This document shows, one piece after another, positions 1 to 8,572 of a stretch of DNA of 47,993 nucleotides. Source of the stretch: Allorhizobium borbori (GTDB lineage: Bacteria > Pseudomonadota > Alphaproteobacteria > Rhizobiales > Rhizobiaceae). The position numbers were made by a program, and so were the translations under genes. The notes below the pieces were generated by a model. It saw only the letters and a program-made list of their open reading frames with translations. It had not been told where the DNA came from and ran no database searches. The stretch's first letter is position 1; the number at the start of each line of letters is the position of its first letter. The DNA is taken from assembly GCF_014196535.1 (NCBI RefSeq), contig NZ_JACIDU010000021.1, positions 1 to 47,993 of the forward strand, in the 5' to 3' direction.

Positions 1-34
1 TCGTGCGGGCGCTCCCGTGTAGAATTTGACCCAT
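1..34 (-). CDS. IS481-family transposase, N-terminal 11 codons only
   Basis: ATG at 34 on the minus strand opens a frame reading MGQILHGSART before the window edge. The same start occurs in the right-hand copy at 47916, where 26 codons are visible. Partial gene; nothing can be said about whether the full transposase is intact. Confidence 0.7.
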   Translation of the reverse strand, partial: MGQILHGSART

Positions 35-90
35 AGCGCATCCCTCCATTCATGGCTGAATAATGCACCATCAAATGCCGGGACTAAACA
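1..90 (-). mobile_element. Inner end of an IS481-like insertion sequence (left copy, cut by window edge)
   Basis: Bases 1-90 are the reverse complement of 47860-47949 with two mismatches (positions 52 and 54). The element tip is ...GGACTAAACA at 81-90, i.e. TGTTTAGTCC when read from the outside. The transposase start codon lies at 34 on the minus strand, so the rest of the element continues to the left of the window. The family is assigned from the longer N-terminus in the right-hand copy. The target-site duplication cannot be judged because only the inner ends are present. Confidence 0.85.
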
Positions 91-140
91 CCTAGGGGCT
101 ATTCACTGTCGCGCAAATTCCTGGCCCGCCGAAACCATCA

Positions 141-1034
141 TCAAGACAGCGTATTCCAGACCGCCTCAACTATGGGACGCGAGGGGCCACCCAGACGGTA
201 AATGCAGATATCGAGATCGAGGATCCAGGCGGGGTCGTCGCTTGCTGTCACCAGCGTGCCCGTCTCGAGTTCGTCAGATACCAGGCTCTCCGGCAGCCAT
301 ACCGTTCCCCAGCCGGCAAGCGTCATGGCCTTGAGGCTGACGGACATCGTATTTTCATGCGAAACTGTGCGCTCAAAGGTTGGAAGAAGCGCAAATAGCC
401 GGCCAAGCGCCATACCGAAGAACGAGTAGTCTCCATAACTGAGGTAATCGAGCGGCGTGTTCGTCTTCAACGCATTGTCCAGCATCTTGCCCGCGCTGGC
501 CGGGCAGACGGGAAGCAGACGCTCCTTGCCGATCAGGCGTCGCGGAAAGCGGGTCTCATCGAGCAGTATCGGCACGAGGGGGTGACTGTATGTCAGGAAA
601 AAGTCGGCCTCCTTTTCCACAAGCGTGTTGATGTTATCTTCGATGCCGCCTCTGTCCGGTGCGATACGGGAGCGAAGGCCGCCCTTGATCGTGGCCAGCT
701 TCTGGAGCCAGTCCGGCATGAACGTCAATGTCAACGTGTGAAGCGAAGAAAAGACGACGGTTCGTGCCACCTCTTTGCTGTCCGGTCGGAGCGCGCGCCG
801 GGTTTCCTGCATCAACCGGATGTTGTCGATGGCAACAGGCAGGAATTTACGCCCCTCGGGGGTCAGATCGGCAGGAACCATGGCGCGATTGATGAGCGTT
901 ACGCCCAGCCATTGTTCAAGTTGCCGGATGCGGCGGCTGAAGGCGGGTTGAGAAACATGGCGCATTTCGGCCGCGCGGGAAAAGCTCAACGTTTCTGCGA
1001 GGCAGACAAAATCCTCAAGCCATTTCAGTTCCAT
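141..1034 (-). CDS. LysR-family transcriptional regulator (HypT/YjiE-like subgroup)
   Basis: 297 aa, usual LysR length. Residues 1-60 form the winged helix-turn-helix: the order FSRAAEMRHVSQPAFSRRI, then QLEQWLGVTL, is the classical LysR pattern. The rest is the periplasmic-binding-protein-like effector domain. The opening MELKWLEDF and the spelling of the helix-turn-helix resemble the hypochlorite-responsive HypT/YjiE group and its many uncharacterised relatives. That subgroup call is from memory of the family and says little about the ligand. The gene is divergent from the D-amino-acid aminotransferase operon across 130 bp holding a LysR-type dyad, so the inferred job is control of that operon and of itself. 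Confidence 0.85.
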   Translation of the reverse strand: MELKWLEDFVCLAETLSFSRAAEMRHVSQPAFSRRIRQLEQWLGVTLINRAMVPADLTPEGRKFLPVAIDNIRLMQETRRALRPDSKEVARTVVFSSLHTLTLTFMPDWLQKLATIKGGLRSRIAPDRGGIEDNINTLVEKEADFFLTYSHPLVPILLDETRFPRRLIGKERLLPVCPASAGKMLDNALKTNTPLDYLSYGDYSFFGMALGRLFALLPTFERTVSHENTMSVSLKAMTLAGWGTVWLPESLVSDELETGTLVTASDDPAWILDLDICIYRLGGPSRPIVEAVWNTLS

Positions 1035-1075
1035 GCCGAAGCTCCCAGCCTGAGTGGCTCCAGTGTGAGACGCTA

Positions 1076-1090
1076 ATGCAATTTTTGCAT
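1076..1090. promoter_or_regulatory. LysR-type operator in the divergent intergenic region
   Basis: ATGCAA-ttt-TTGCAT is a perfect dyad and fits the T-N11-A rule of LysR sites (TGCAATTTTTGCA). It lies 41 bp upstream of the LysR start and 75 bp upstream of the aminotransferase start. Binding by the adjacent regulator is inferred. Confidence 0.6.
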
Positions 1091-1164
1091 AATGTTAAGA
1101 AAACAATGAATTGGAAGCCAACATTTTTTTCGCATAGCCTTTCCGCATCAAGAATTGAAGGCGA

Positions 1165-2064
1165 ATGGCAGTGCAACGTCAGATTTATCTCAATGGTTCC
1201 TACGTGCCGGAAGCGCAAGCGCTTCTACCGATTTTCGATCGCGGTTTCCTGTTTGCGGACGGCATTTACGAGGTTTGCGCCGTCATCGATCGGCGGCTTG
1301 TTGACGTCGATCTCCACATGAAGCGGCTCGTACGCTCGGTCGGCGAAATCGGTATCGCGCTGCCGGTGGCGTCTGCTGAGGTGGTAGAGATCATGAAGGA
1401 ACTCGTCCGCCGCAATCGTCTGGTGGAAGGCGTTGTCTACATGCAGGTGACGCGGGGAAGCGCAGAGCGCGATTTTCATTATGCCGACGATCTGAAGCCG
1501 AACTTCGTGGCCTTTACGCAGGACAGGAAGATCGTGACGCCGAAACTGTCGACCGGCATTTCGGTCGACCTTCAGCCCGATATCCGCTGGCAGCGCCGTG
1601 ACATCAAGTCGGTCATGTTGCTGGCGCAGGTTCTGGCCAAGCATGAGGCGGGCAAGAAGGGCTTCAACGATGTCTGGATGGTTGAGGATGGCTTCATCAC
1701 CGAAGGTGCATCGTCAAGCGCATTCATCGTCACGAAAGACGGACGCATCGTTTCGCGGGCCAATTCGCAGGCCATTCTGCCGGGCTGCACGCGCCTTGCC
1801 GTGTTGCGCCTTGCCGAGGAAACCGGTCTCCTTCTGGATGAGCGCCCGTTCACGGTCGAGCAGGCGCAGGATGCCTCCGAAGCTTTCCTGACCAGCGCCT
1901 CCAGCACCGTCACACCAGTCGTTCGCATTGGGGAATGCGTGATCGGCGATGGAAAGCCGGGGCCGCTGACCCGCCGGTTGCAAGCCATTTATCTGGATCA
2001 GGCGATGAAGGGCGAACCGCTCTTCGCGCTGGATGATGCGGTCAGTCTGGGCGCTTCGGCCTGA
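1165..2064 (+). CDS. dat: D-amino-acid aminotransferase (class IV PLP fold)
   Basis: 299 aa, close to the roughly 280-290 aa of D-alanine aminotransferases. It converts D-amino acids and 2-oxoacids using pyridoxal phosphate. The PLP lysine is K148 in RRDIKSVMLL and the cofactor-contacting glutamate is E180 in FITEGASSS, both spaced as in Bacillus DAAT. The N-terminal GSYVPEAQ...FDRGFLFADGIYEV is the typical class IV opening. ATG at 1165 follows a GAAGG. Branched-chain or aminodeoxychorismate class IV enzymes are alternatives, but the D-peptide-type neighbours favour Dat. First gene of the operon running to 7299. Confidence 0.85.
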   Translation: MAVQRQIYLNGSYVPEAQALLPIFDRGFLFADGIYEVCAVIDRRLVDVDLHMKRLVRSVGEIGIALPVASAEVVEIMKELVRRNRLVEGVVYMQVTRGSAERDFHYADDLKPNFVAFTQDRKIVTPKLSTGISVDLQPDIRWQRRDIKSVMLLAQVLAKHEAGKKGFNDVWMVEDGFITEGASSSAFIVTKDGRIVSRANSQAILPGCTRLAVLRLAEETGLLLDERPFTVEQAQDASEAFLTSASSTVTPVVRIGECVIGDGKPGPLTRRLQAIYLDQAMKGEPLFALDDAVSLGASA

Positions 2065-2154
2065 CCGATCAAGCCGGTTTCTCTCCGGAGATCGGCACGG
2101 GAGGCCTGCGTGATTGCGCGGGCATTGAACCAAACCAAGCAAAAAGGGAACGTT

Positions 2155-3009
2155 ATGAATTTCAAGAACCCGCTGACCTGCCGGATTGCCGGTGCCGTTC
2201 TGGCTGCCGGAACGCTTCTTTCCGCACCGGCATTCGCTGCCGGTACCTATGGCGACTGCATCCTCACCGGCACGAAGGGTGAGGCAACCATTACTCCGGC
2301 TGTGCCCGGCCAGTTCACCGTCGAGATCAATCTTCCGGCTGTCGGCGATTTCAATGGCGATACGCCCGATACAATCAAGGATGGCTTCGAGTTCTGCATT
2401 GCCGCCAACATTGCCAACCGTCTCGGCCTTGAAAAGCTGAAGCTCGTCAATGTCGCGTTCGACGCGATCGTCGCAGGCCAGACGAAGGATTACGATCTGG
2501 CTCTCGCACAGGTTTCGATCACGGAGCCGCGCAAGAAGGTCGTGTCGTTCTCCACGCCTTACGCATCGTCGGACTTCGGTGTGGCGACGCGGGCTGACAA
2601 GCCGGTGAGCGAGGCAACGATCAAGGCCGGCAGTGTCGGCGTTCAGTCCGGCACCACCATGGTGCAGTTCGCGCAGGAAGTGCTGAAGCCAGCGAAGGTT
2701 GAAGTGTTCCCCGATACGTCTTCCATGTTCACCGCTCTCATCGCCGGCAAGATCGATGCCGCCATGACGAACACCTCGATCATTCTGGGGCAGGTCGCCA
2801 ATTCCGGTGGCAAGCTGACGATCCCCGGGCAGTTCGTTTCCGGTCGCGAAACGGCTGGCGTTTATCCCAAGGACTCGCAGAACAAGCCGGTCATCGACAA
2901 GATCATTGCCGATCTCAAGGCCGATGGCACGCTGAAGAAGCTGGAAGAAGCCTATCTTCTGCCGCAATGGGGCAAGTCGCCGTCCGACATTCCGTTCTGG
3001 AAGCCTTGA
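2155..3009 (+). CDS. Periplasmic amino-acid-binding protein (ABC transporter, family 3)
   Basis: 284 aa with a Sec signal peptide (MNFKNPLT, hydrophobic core AGAVLAAGTLLS, cleavage after APAFA). The mature part is a bacterial extracellular solute-binding protein family 3: NGDTPDTIKDGFEFCIAANIANRLGL is the cofactor-free polar amino-acid binder pattern, followed by DYDLALAQVSITEPRKKVVSFSTPY. The longer frame opening at 2110 (GTG) is rejected as start because AAAAAGGGA precedes ATG 2155 and a signal peptide begins there. Ligand unknown; its neighbours suggest D-amino acids or small amides. Confidence 0.9.
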   Translation: MNFKNPLTCRIAGAVLAAGTLLSAPAFAAGTYGDCILTGTKGEATITPAVPGQFTVEINLPAVGDFNGDTPDTIKDGFEFCIAANIANRLGLEKLKLVNVAFDAIVAGQTKDYDLALAQVSITEPRKKVVSFSTPYASSDFGVATRADKPVSEATIKAGSVGVQSGTTMVQFAQEVLKPAKVEVFPDTSSMFTALIAGKIDAAMTNTSIILGQVANSGGKLTIPGQFVSGRETAGVYPKDSQNKPVIDKIIADLKADGTLKKLEEAYLLPQWGKSPSDIPFWKP

Positions 3010-3025
3010 GAGCACGGCCTCTGTG

Positions 3026-4147
3026 ATGACCGAAGAGCGGCAGGGAACACGTTCCCGAACGATTGAAACGCGCGCCAGCGAATGGCGCGCGAACCACCAC
3101 CTGCGGGTTTACCGCGGGCTTGCGGTCACGGCATGCACGCTTGCGCTCGCCGTGACCGCCGCCACGGCCTTTACGGCCTGGCATGTCGCTAACTACGTGA
3201 TCGATGCCGGTTGGTCCCAGCCGGTTGTCGTGACGGTGGCAGTCGCCATCGTTCTCGGTGCCGTATTGTTTGCCGTGACAGGTGCGCGCAGCCTTGTCCT
3301 GTCCGCCCGGGCGGCAGGCACAAGCGATGTTTATCGTGGCCGGGCGCTTGGCGCTGCGGCGGCGGAAAGCGGCTGGCGTTCGCTTGCCTATTCCCTGGCG
3401 CTTTCCGGCCTTTGCGTCGGTGCGGGCTTTCTTGTCGTCAATGATGCTGCGGTCAGCCGGACATTCTTCGATGCGGGACTTATCGTCTCGTCCGCCGGGA
3501 CCATTCTCGCGGCCTTTGTGGTCAATCTCGAGATTTTCGCGGTCTCGGCGGCGCTGATCCTCGTCTGGGCGCTGGTGATTGCGGTGGCGCGTACTCTGCC
3601 GGGTCGTGCGGGGCGTCCATTGCGCGCCCTTGCCATCGCCTATTGCGACTTTTTCCGCGGGCTGCCGGTCATCATCAATATCTACCTGATCGGCTTCGGT
3701 CTGCCGTTGACGGGCCTGCCGTTCCTCAAGGATCTGTCGTCCAACACGTATGCGATCATAGCGCTGACGCTGACTTATGGCGCCTACACCTCGGAAATCT
3801 ACCGTGCCGGGATCGAGTCGGTGCATCCCAGCCAGATCGCGGCGGCCCGCTCATTGGGGCTTTCCTACTTCCGGACGTTGCGGCACGTCGTCATTCCGCT
3901 GGCGGTGAGGGGCGTTATTCCGCCTCTGCTCAACAACATGATCAGCCTGCAGAAGGACACGGCACTGGTTGCCATCATCGGTACGATCGACGCCTTCAAC
4001 CAGTCGAAGATCATTGCCAGCAACCATTTCAATCTTTCCGCCGTCACTACCGTGGCCCTGATCTTCATCCTGATCACCATTCCGCAGGCCCGTTTCGTCG
4101 ATCGCCTGATAGAACGCGACCGCCGCCGGATGCGGGCGGGACAGTGA
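3026..4147 (+). CDS. Amino-acid ABC transporter permease (HisM/GlnP type, extended N-terminus)
   Basis: 373 aa, about 150 longer than a minimal HisM/GlnP permease. The extension (residues about 25-140) holds two or three extra hydrophobic segments before the conserved core. The core has [20 protein letters not shown], then the EAA loop [28 protein letters not shown] that contacts the ATPase. ATG 3026 is preferred over the GTG one codon upstream. It follows the binding-protein gene by 16 bp. Only one permease gene is present, so it probably forms a homodimer. Confidence 0.9.
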   Translation: MTEERQGTRSRTIETRASEWRANHHLRVYRGLAVTACTLALAVTAATAFTAWHVANYVIDAGWSQPVVVTVAVAIVLGAVLFAVTGARSLVLSARAAGTSDVYRGRALGAAAAESGWRSLAYSLALSGLCVGAGFLVVNDAAVSRTFFDAGLIVSSAGTILAAFVVNLEIFAVSAALILVWALVIAVARTLPGRAGRPLRALAIAYCDFFRGLPVIINIYLIGFGLPLTGLPFLKDLSSNTYAIIALTLTYGAYTSEIYRAGIESVHPSQIAAARSLGLSYFRTLRHVVIPLAVRGVIPPLLNNMISLQKDTALVAIIGTIDAFNQSKIIASNHFNLSAVTTVALIFILITIPQARFVDRLIERDRRRMRAGQ

Positions 4148-4157
4148 GGAACCGCAG

Positions 4158-4901
4158 ATGAAACTGCTGGAAATCGACCACATTCATAAGCGTTACGGCA
4201 CGTTCAGCATTCTCAACGGTCTGAAACTGGATATCGACGCGCATCAGGTCGTGTGCCTGATCGGCCCGTCCGGTTGCGGAAAATCGACCCTGCTGCGCTG
4301 TATCAACCAGCTTGAAACGATCAGTGAAGGCGAAATCCGCCTGCACGGCGACCGGATAACCGGGCCCGGTGTCGACCTCGACATGCTGCGCCGGGAAATC
4401 GGGATCGTCTTTCAGGGGTATAACCTTTTCCCGCATATGAGCGTCATCGAGAACGTGACGCTGGCGCCCCTCAAGGTGCTCGGCATGTCACGCGAGGAAG
4501 CGTGGGATCGCGGCATGGCGCTGTTGACGCGCATCGGGCTGGATCACAAGGCTGGCGAATACCCTGACCGTCTTTCGGGCGGCCAGCAACAGCGCGTCGC
4601 CATCGTGCGGGCCCTCATGATGGACCCTACCGTTCTGCTGCTCGATGAAATCACCTCGGCGCTCGATCCGGAGCTCGTTTCGGAAGTGCTCGACATCGTG
4701 CGCGATCTGGCGTCAAAGGGCATGACGATGGTTCTTGCCACGCATGAAATGGGTTTCGCCCGCGAAGTGTCTGATAAAGTGTGCTTCCTGCAGGGCGGGC
4801 TGGTGCATGAGGAAGGACCGCCGGAGCAGATTTTCGGCGATCCTCGCGAAGAGCGGACCAAGGCCTTTCTGCGCCGCATCATCGAAGCCGGGCGGCTGTA
4901 A
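4158..4901 (+). CDS. Amino-acid ABC transporter ATP-binding protein (GlnQ/HisP type)
   Basis: 247 aa, standard size. Walker [10 protein letters not shown] at about residue 36, Q-loop [13 protein letters not shown], signature [15 protein letters not shown], Walker [15 protein letters not shown] and the H-loop [13 protein letters not shown] are all intact. The Walker B carries DEIT instead of the commoner DEPT, a variant seen in this subfamily. It powers the permease just upstream and lies 10 bp from it, in one transcription unit with the peptidase and amidase that follow. Confidence 0.95.
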   Translation: MKLLEIDHIHKRYGTFSILNGLKLDIDAHQVVCLIGPSGCGKSTLLRCINQLETISEGEIRLHGDRITGPGVDLDMLRREIGIVFQGYNLFPHMSVIENVTLAPLKVLGMSREEAWDRGMALLTRIGLDHKAGEYPDRLSGGQQQRVAIVRALMMDPTVLLLDEITSALDPELVSEVLDIVRDLASKGMTMVLATHEMGFAREVSDKVCFLQGGLVHEEGPPEQIFGDPREERTKAFLRRIIEAGRL

Positions 4902-4917
4902 CGGAAAGGACGCATCC

Positions 4918-5961
4918 ATGCGCGCAAGGGATTTCGGACTGGTTTGCGGCACGTTGCCGACGGGGGCCGGGAACGCCATTACGGATGTTCCGGGCGTTCG
5001 GGTCGGGCATCAGACCATTCGGGACGGCGAGGTCAACACGGGTGTGACCGCGATCCTGCCCCACGACGGCAATCTCTTCCGTTCCAAGGTGCCAGCCGCC
5101 GTGCACGTCATCAATGGCTTCGGCAAAAGCGTCGGTCTCGTGCAGGTGGAGGAACTCGGCTCGCTCGAAACCCCGATCCTGCTGACCAACACGCTTTCCG
5201 TTGCCGATTGCGCCAAGACCCTCATCCGGCAGGCAATTGCTGCCAATCCGGATATCGGGCGGACCACATCGACGGTCAACCCGGTGGTGTGCGAGTGCAA
5301 TGACGGTGTTCTGAACGACATTCAGGCCTTTGCCGTATCGGAAGCCGATGCGCTTGCGGCTCTTCACGCGGCAGATGGCGGGGTCGTTGCGGAAGGCGCG
5401 GTCGGTGCTGGCACCGGCATGGTGTGCTTCGGCTTCAAGGGAGGCATCGGAACCGCCTCGCGCCGTCTCGTCATCGATGGAGAAGATCGTCATATCGGCG
5501 TACTCGTGCTTTCGAATTTCGGTCGGTCCGGCGATTTGATGCTGCCGGATGGCACGCGGGCAACCCCCGACAAGCGCCCTGTTCTGCCCGTTGAGGAAAC
5601 GGAAAAGGGATCGATCATCGTGATCGTGGCAACCGACCTGCCGGCGGATTATCGCCAGCTTGGCCGCATTGCAAAGCGCGCCGGGGCGGGTATTGCCCGG
5701 CTGGGTGCGTTCTGGGGCAATGGCAGCGGGGATATCGTGCTGGCTTTCGGCACGGCAAGCCGCATCGATCACGACGAGACGCGCGATAGCGTGCCGTCGG
5801 CGATGTTGAACGAAGCACGGATCGATCGCGCCTTTCAGGCGGTCGCCGAGGCGACGCAGGAGGCAATTCTCAACTCGCTTTGCGCGGCGGACACCTTTCA
5901 GGGCAGGGAGAGGACCGTGAAGCAGTCATTGGCGGCATGGCTCATGGCCCGGCGCGGTTGA
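4918..5961 (+). CDS. P1-family peptidase (DmpA/BapA-like aminopeptidase, D-esterase/amidase)
   Basis: 347 aa. Family hallmarks are GNAITDVPGVRVGHQTI near the N-terminus, GFGKSVGLVQVEELG, and GNGSGDIVLAFGTA, where S270 is the expected nucleophile created by self-cleavage between the preceding Gly and this Ser. DmpA enzymes (N-terminal nucleophile hydrolases) release N-terminal residues from peptides and can cleave D-amino-acid amides or beta-peptides. ATG 4918 follows GGAAAGGA; the frame opens earlier (4735) but that stretch overlaps the ATPase gene. Placed beside Dat and an amidase, it probably supplies D-amino acids or beta-amino acids from imported peptides. Confidence 0.85.
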   Translation: MRARDFGLVCGTLPTGAGNAITDVPGVRVGHQTIRDGEVNTGVTAILPHDGNLFRSKVPAAVHVINGFGKSVGLVQVEELGSLETPILLTNTLSVADCAKTLIRQAIAANPDIGRTTSTVNPVVCECNDGVLNDIQAFAVSEADALAALHAADGGVVAEGAVGAGTGMVCFGFKGGIGTASRRLVIDGEDRHIGVLVLSNFGRSGDLMLPDGTRATPDKRPVLPVEETEKGSIIVIVATDLPADYRQLGRIAKRAGAGIARLGAFWGNGSGDIVLAFGTASRIDHDETRDSVPSAMLNEARIDRAFQAVAEATQEAILNSLCAADTFQGRERTVKQSLAAWLMARRG

Positions 5962-5973
5962 GGTGGAATTGAA

Positions 5974-7299
5974 GTGCGCGCGACCGACCACTTGCCATCG
6001 ATTGCGGACCTGAATGAAGGCTTCAGTCACGGTCGCCTGAAAGTGCGCGATGTCATTCTCGGGGTACTGGACGCTATCGACAGGCAAAACCCGGCTATCA
6101 ACGCCTACGTACGGGTTTTTCACGAACAGGCGCTTGATGCGGCGGATCGAGCCGACGCGGAGATGGTCGCGGGACACCGGCGCGGTGTGCTGCACGGCAT
6201 TCCGGTCGCGCTCAAGGACAACATTGCGGTTGCCGGGACTGTGACGGCTTGCGGCTCCGCATTGTTCGCAGAACGGCAAACCGGTCAGGATGCAACCATC
6301 GTGCGGCAGCTCAAGGATGCTGGCGCCATCATCCTCGGGAAAACGGCCATGCATGAGCTGGCCTGGGGCATCGATGGGACAAATCCGTTTTTCGGCGACA
6401 CGCTTAACCCCTTGGACCCTGAGAGCGATTGCGGCGGCTCCAGCGGCGGCTCGGCTGCTGCGGTGGCCGCAGGTCTTGCCTCCATTGCATTCGGGACCGA
6501 TACGGCCTGTTCCATTCGCTTTCCCGCCCATTGTTGCGGCGTGGTGGGTTTCAAACCCGGCTTCGACGTTCTGTCGCTCGAAGGCGTGACACCTCTGGTG
6601 GACAGCATGGACCATCTTGGCCTTTTTGCGCGCACGATCGGCGATGCCCGTTTGGCCATGCAGGGGCTTGGTGCCGGAACCGCGGCACTTTCCGCTCGGC
6701 GGAGCGCATTGCGCGTTGGATTGCTTCGCCCCCTCATGGACGGTTGCGCTCCCGAAATCGAGGCGGCGATGGAGCGCGCTGTCGAACGGCTGCGGGCCTG
6801 CGGGATGGATGTCATTGATGTCAACGATGTGCCCGTCGAGAAGGTCGGGCCGCTCACGAGGGTCCTGTTCGCCGAAGCTTTGGGGCATTTCGAAACCGCT
6901 CTCCAGCGGCAACCGGATTGTTTCAGTCCGCAATTGCGGGAAAAACTGACCCGAAAATATGAAATTACGGCGGCCGAATATCTACGGGCAGGACAGGAGC
7001 GGCGGCAGTTCGAGGAAAAACTCGATTGCCTTTCGTCCGGGTTCGACGTGCTGCTCGCACCGGCGGCGCAGACACTGGCGATGCCCTTGCGGGGCTACGC
7101 GCCAGATTATGCGGAAAAGGCCTATCGCAACGCAACGGTCTTCAATCTCAGCCGTCAGCCATCGCTGAGCTTGCCGTACGCCCGGCTGCCGAGCGGCCGG
7201 TTTTTCGGTCTTATGCTGTCGGCGCGGCGTGGCTGTGATCTGTCTTTGTTGGCGGCTGCCGATGTCATATCGGCCATCTGGACAGATGGCGTTGCCTAG
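5974..7299 (+). CDS. Amidase (amidase-signature family)
   Basis: 441 aa. The Ser-cisSer-Lys triad is visible: K81 in GIPVALKDNI, S156 in CGGSSGGSAAA and nucleophile S180 in TDTACSIRFPA. The usual TDTGGSIR is TDTACSIR here, a small change in the oxyanion region. These cytoplasmic enzymes hydrolyse carboxamides; the substrate cannot be read from sequence. The start is GTG 5974 behind GAGGTGG, 12 bp after the peptidase gene. Last gene of the Dat operon; inferred role is removal of amide groups from an imported compound. Confidence 0.85.
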   Translation: MRATDHLPSIADLNEGFSHGRLKVRDVILGVLDAIDRQNPAINAYVRVFHEQALDAADRADAEMVAGHRRGVLHGIPVALKDNIAVAGTVTACGSALFAERQTGQDATIVRQLKDAGAIILGKTAMHELAWGIDGTNPFFGDTLNPLDPESDCGGSSGGSAAAVAAGLASIAFGTDTACSIRFPAHCCGVVGFKPGFDVLSLEGVTPLVDSMDHLGLFARTIGDARLAMQGLGAGTAALSARRSALRVGLLRPLMDGCAPEIEAAMERAVERLRACGMDVIDVNDVPVEKVGPLTRVLFAEALGHFETALQRQPDCFSPQLREKLTRKYEITAAEYLRAGQERRQFEEKLDCLSSGFDVLLAPAAQTLAMPLRGYAPDYAEKAYRNATVFNLSRQPSLSLPYARLPSGRFFGLMLSARRGCDLSLLAAADVISAIWTDGVA

Positions 7300-7544
7300 G
7301 GTGAGGCTGAAAGCAACAGAACCCGGTTGGAAGTGCTGGCGGAGATTGCCGCCAGCACGGTAGCGATATGGTTTTGCTTGCGATCAAGCTTGAGGGCGTT
7401 GGTGATGTAATCGCCCTTGAAAAGTGAACGCCGGAGGCTCCTTGCATCCGCGCACCTGAATTCACCGCCAAAGCCGGGGCCGTGTGCGGCTTCCTCTTCG
7501 AATATCGCCGTCCCATTTAATCTTGCGTTCGGACTCGAAGCAGG
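7296..7544 (-). other. Start-less open frame, possible gene remnant
   Basis: On the minus strand a frame of 82 codons runs from 7544 (after an in-frame TAG) to a stop at 7296-7298, with gene-like third-position GC. It has no start codon near its beginning and includes EFRCADARSLRRSLFKGDY followed by ITNALKLDRKQNHI. The family is not recognised. It could be the tail of a lost gene or a chance frame. The rest of the gene-free stretch 7300-7617 holds only the hairpin at 7333 and the dyad at 7554. Confidence 0.25.
7333..7358 (+). terminator. Hairpin after the amidase operon
   Basis: GTGCTGGCGG and CCGCCAGCAC form a perfect 10-bp stem with a 6-base loop, 34 bp beyond the amidase stop. No run of T follows, so it may act as a 3'-end stabiliser or as a terminator with help from Rho. 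Confidence 0.5.
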
Positions 7545-7553
7545 CTAGTTCAC

Positions 7554-7574
7554 ATATGTAACGTTATTACATAT
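7554..7574. promoter_or_regulatory. Zur-type operator in front of zinT
   Basis: Perfect inverted repeat ATATGTAA / TTACATAT separated by CGTTA, 43 bp upstream of the zinT start. AT-rich dyads of this kind are typical Zur boxes of alphaproteobacteria, and zinT is a standard Zur target; the assignment is by position and symmetry. Confidence 0.65.
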
Positions 7575-7617
7575 CATGTTAGACGACGTAAACTTCGCGG
7601 ACGAAAGGGTAAAGGCA

Positions 7618-8280
7618 ATGCGCAAGATGATCGGAATGCTGAGCTATGCACTGGCTGCATCCTTGGCGCTGGGGATCACGGGAACCGCAAGCGCTCAGAC
7701 ATCGGTGGATAACAAGCATAGCCACAGTCACGTAGCCGGTGAAAAGAGCCCGATCTATAACGGGTATTTCGATGATGCCCAGGTGAAGGCCCGCCCACTC
7801 TCGGATTGGGAAGGAGACTGGCAATCCGTCTATCCTTACCTTGTCGATGGAACGCTGGATCCGGTCATGGCGGAAAAGGCCGAGCATGGCGACAAGAGCG
7901 CCCAGGAGTACCGCGCCTATTACGACATCGGATACAAGACCGACGTCGATCGCATCCTGATTGAGGGACAGAAGGTAACGTTCTTCCGCGGCCAGGTGGC
8001 CGTCAGCGGAGAATACGAGATGGATGGCCACGAAATCCTGACCTACAAGAAGGGCAATCGTGGTGTCCGCTTCATTTTCAGGAAGGCAGCCGGTGATGAT
8101 GTCGCCCCCCGGTTCATCCAGTTCAGCGATCACATCGTGGCACCGGAGAAAGCGGGTCACTATCACCTTTATTGGGGTGACGACCGCGCGGAGCTACTGA
8201 AGGAGGTCACCAACTGGCCAACCTATTACCCCGCGAAACTCGACGGCAAGCAGATCGCCGAGGAGATGCTCGCTCACTGA
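7618..8280 (+). CDS. zinT: Periplasmic zinc-binding protein ZinT (YodA family)
   Basis: 220 aa, like ZinT of enterobacteria. The signal peptide ends in ASAQ near residue 27, followed by a metal-catching HSHSH stretch. The lipocalin-like ZinT domain is clear from LSDWEGDWQSVYPYL, YYDIGYKTDVDRILIEG and FIQFSDHIVAPEKAGHYHLYWG, with the histidines that bind zinc (SDH, HYH). ATG 7618 is chosen for its purine-rich GAAAGGGTAAAGG and the signal peptide; the frame is open from 7576. ZinT buffers periplasmic zinc and hands it to ZnuA under zinc shortage. No znu genes occur in the window. Confidence 0.95.
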   Translation: MRKMIGMLSYALAASLALGITGTASAQTSVDNKHSHSHVAGEKSPIYNGYFDDAQVKARPLSDWEGDWQSVYPYLVDGTLDPVMAEKAEHGDKSAQEYRAYYDIGYKTDVDRILIEGQKVTFFRGQVAVSGEYEMDGHEILTYKKGNRGVRFIFRKAAGDDVAPRFIQFSDHIVAPEKAGHYHLYWGDDRAELLKEVTNWPTYYPAKLDGKQIAEEMLAH

Positions 8281-8376
8281 TGCCGTGAGGTGGGGAAGGG
8301 GAGGCATCCGCTGCCGCGTGGATGCTTCCACGATTTTCAGATTGACGCCCGGGAGCGGGACGCTACAGTCCGCAAC

Positions 8377-8540
8377 GTTATGGTTCTTCCATCAACGATG
8401 GAAGCTAAGAGGGAATCCGGTGCGAAACCGGAGCTGTCCCGCAACTGTGAGCGGCGAGCCGCCCCTACGATGTCACTGGTCGAAAGGCCGGGAAGACGGG
8501 GGATGGCGCTGACCCGTGAGCCAGGAGACCTGCCTGACAC
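8377..8540 (+). ncRNA. Cobalamin (B12) riboswitch
   Basis: The conserved core is present in order: ATGGTTCTTCC, then GGAAGCTAAGAGGGAATCCGG, TGCGAAACCGGAGCTGTCCC, GCAACTGTGAGC, and the B12 box AGCCAGGAGACCTGCC at 8519-8534. Spacing and base choices fit the class closely. It lies 113 bp upstream of a CbiX/[2Fe-2S] gene and a cobalt/nickel-type ABC operon. Adenosylcobalamin should switch that operon off. Confidence 0.95.
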
Positions 8541-8572
8541 GATAGAATTCCGCGGTCGGGGTGTGCCGCAGG

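Noticed and set aside
92-99. CTAGGGGC just inside the left IS end, matching one arm of the AroM-LuxR operator
   Set aside because: No second arm and no GCTAGGTT at the proper distance; an 8-base match of this sort can occur by chance.
1714-3015. Minus-strand frame (about 430 codons) opposite the aminotransferase and binding protein
   Set aside because: Shadow of two well-supported plus-strand genes with no ribosome-binding site.
4735-4917. Upstream extension of the P1 peptidase frame
   Set aside because: Overlaps the ATPase gene; ATG 4918 has a good ribosome-binding site and matches the usual N-terminus.
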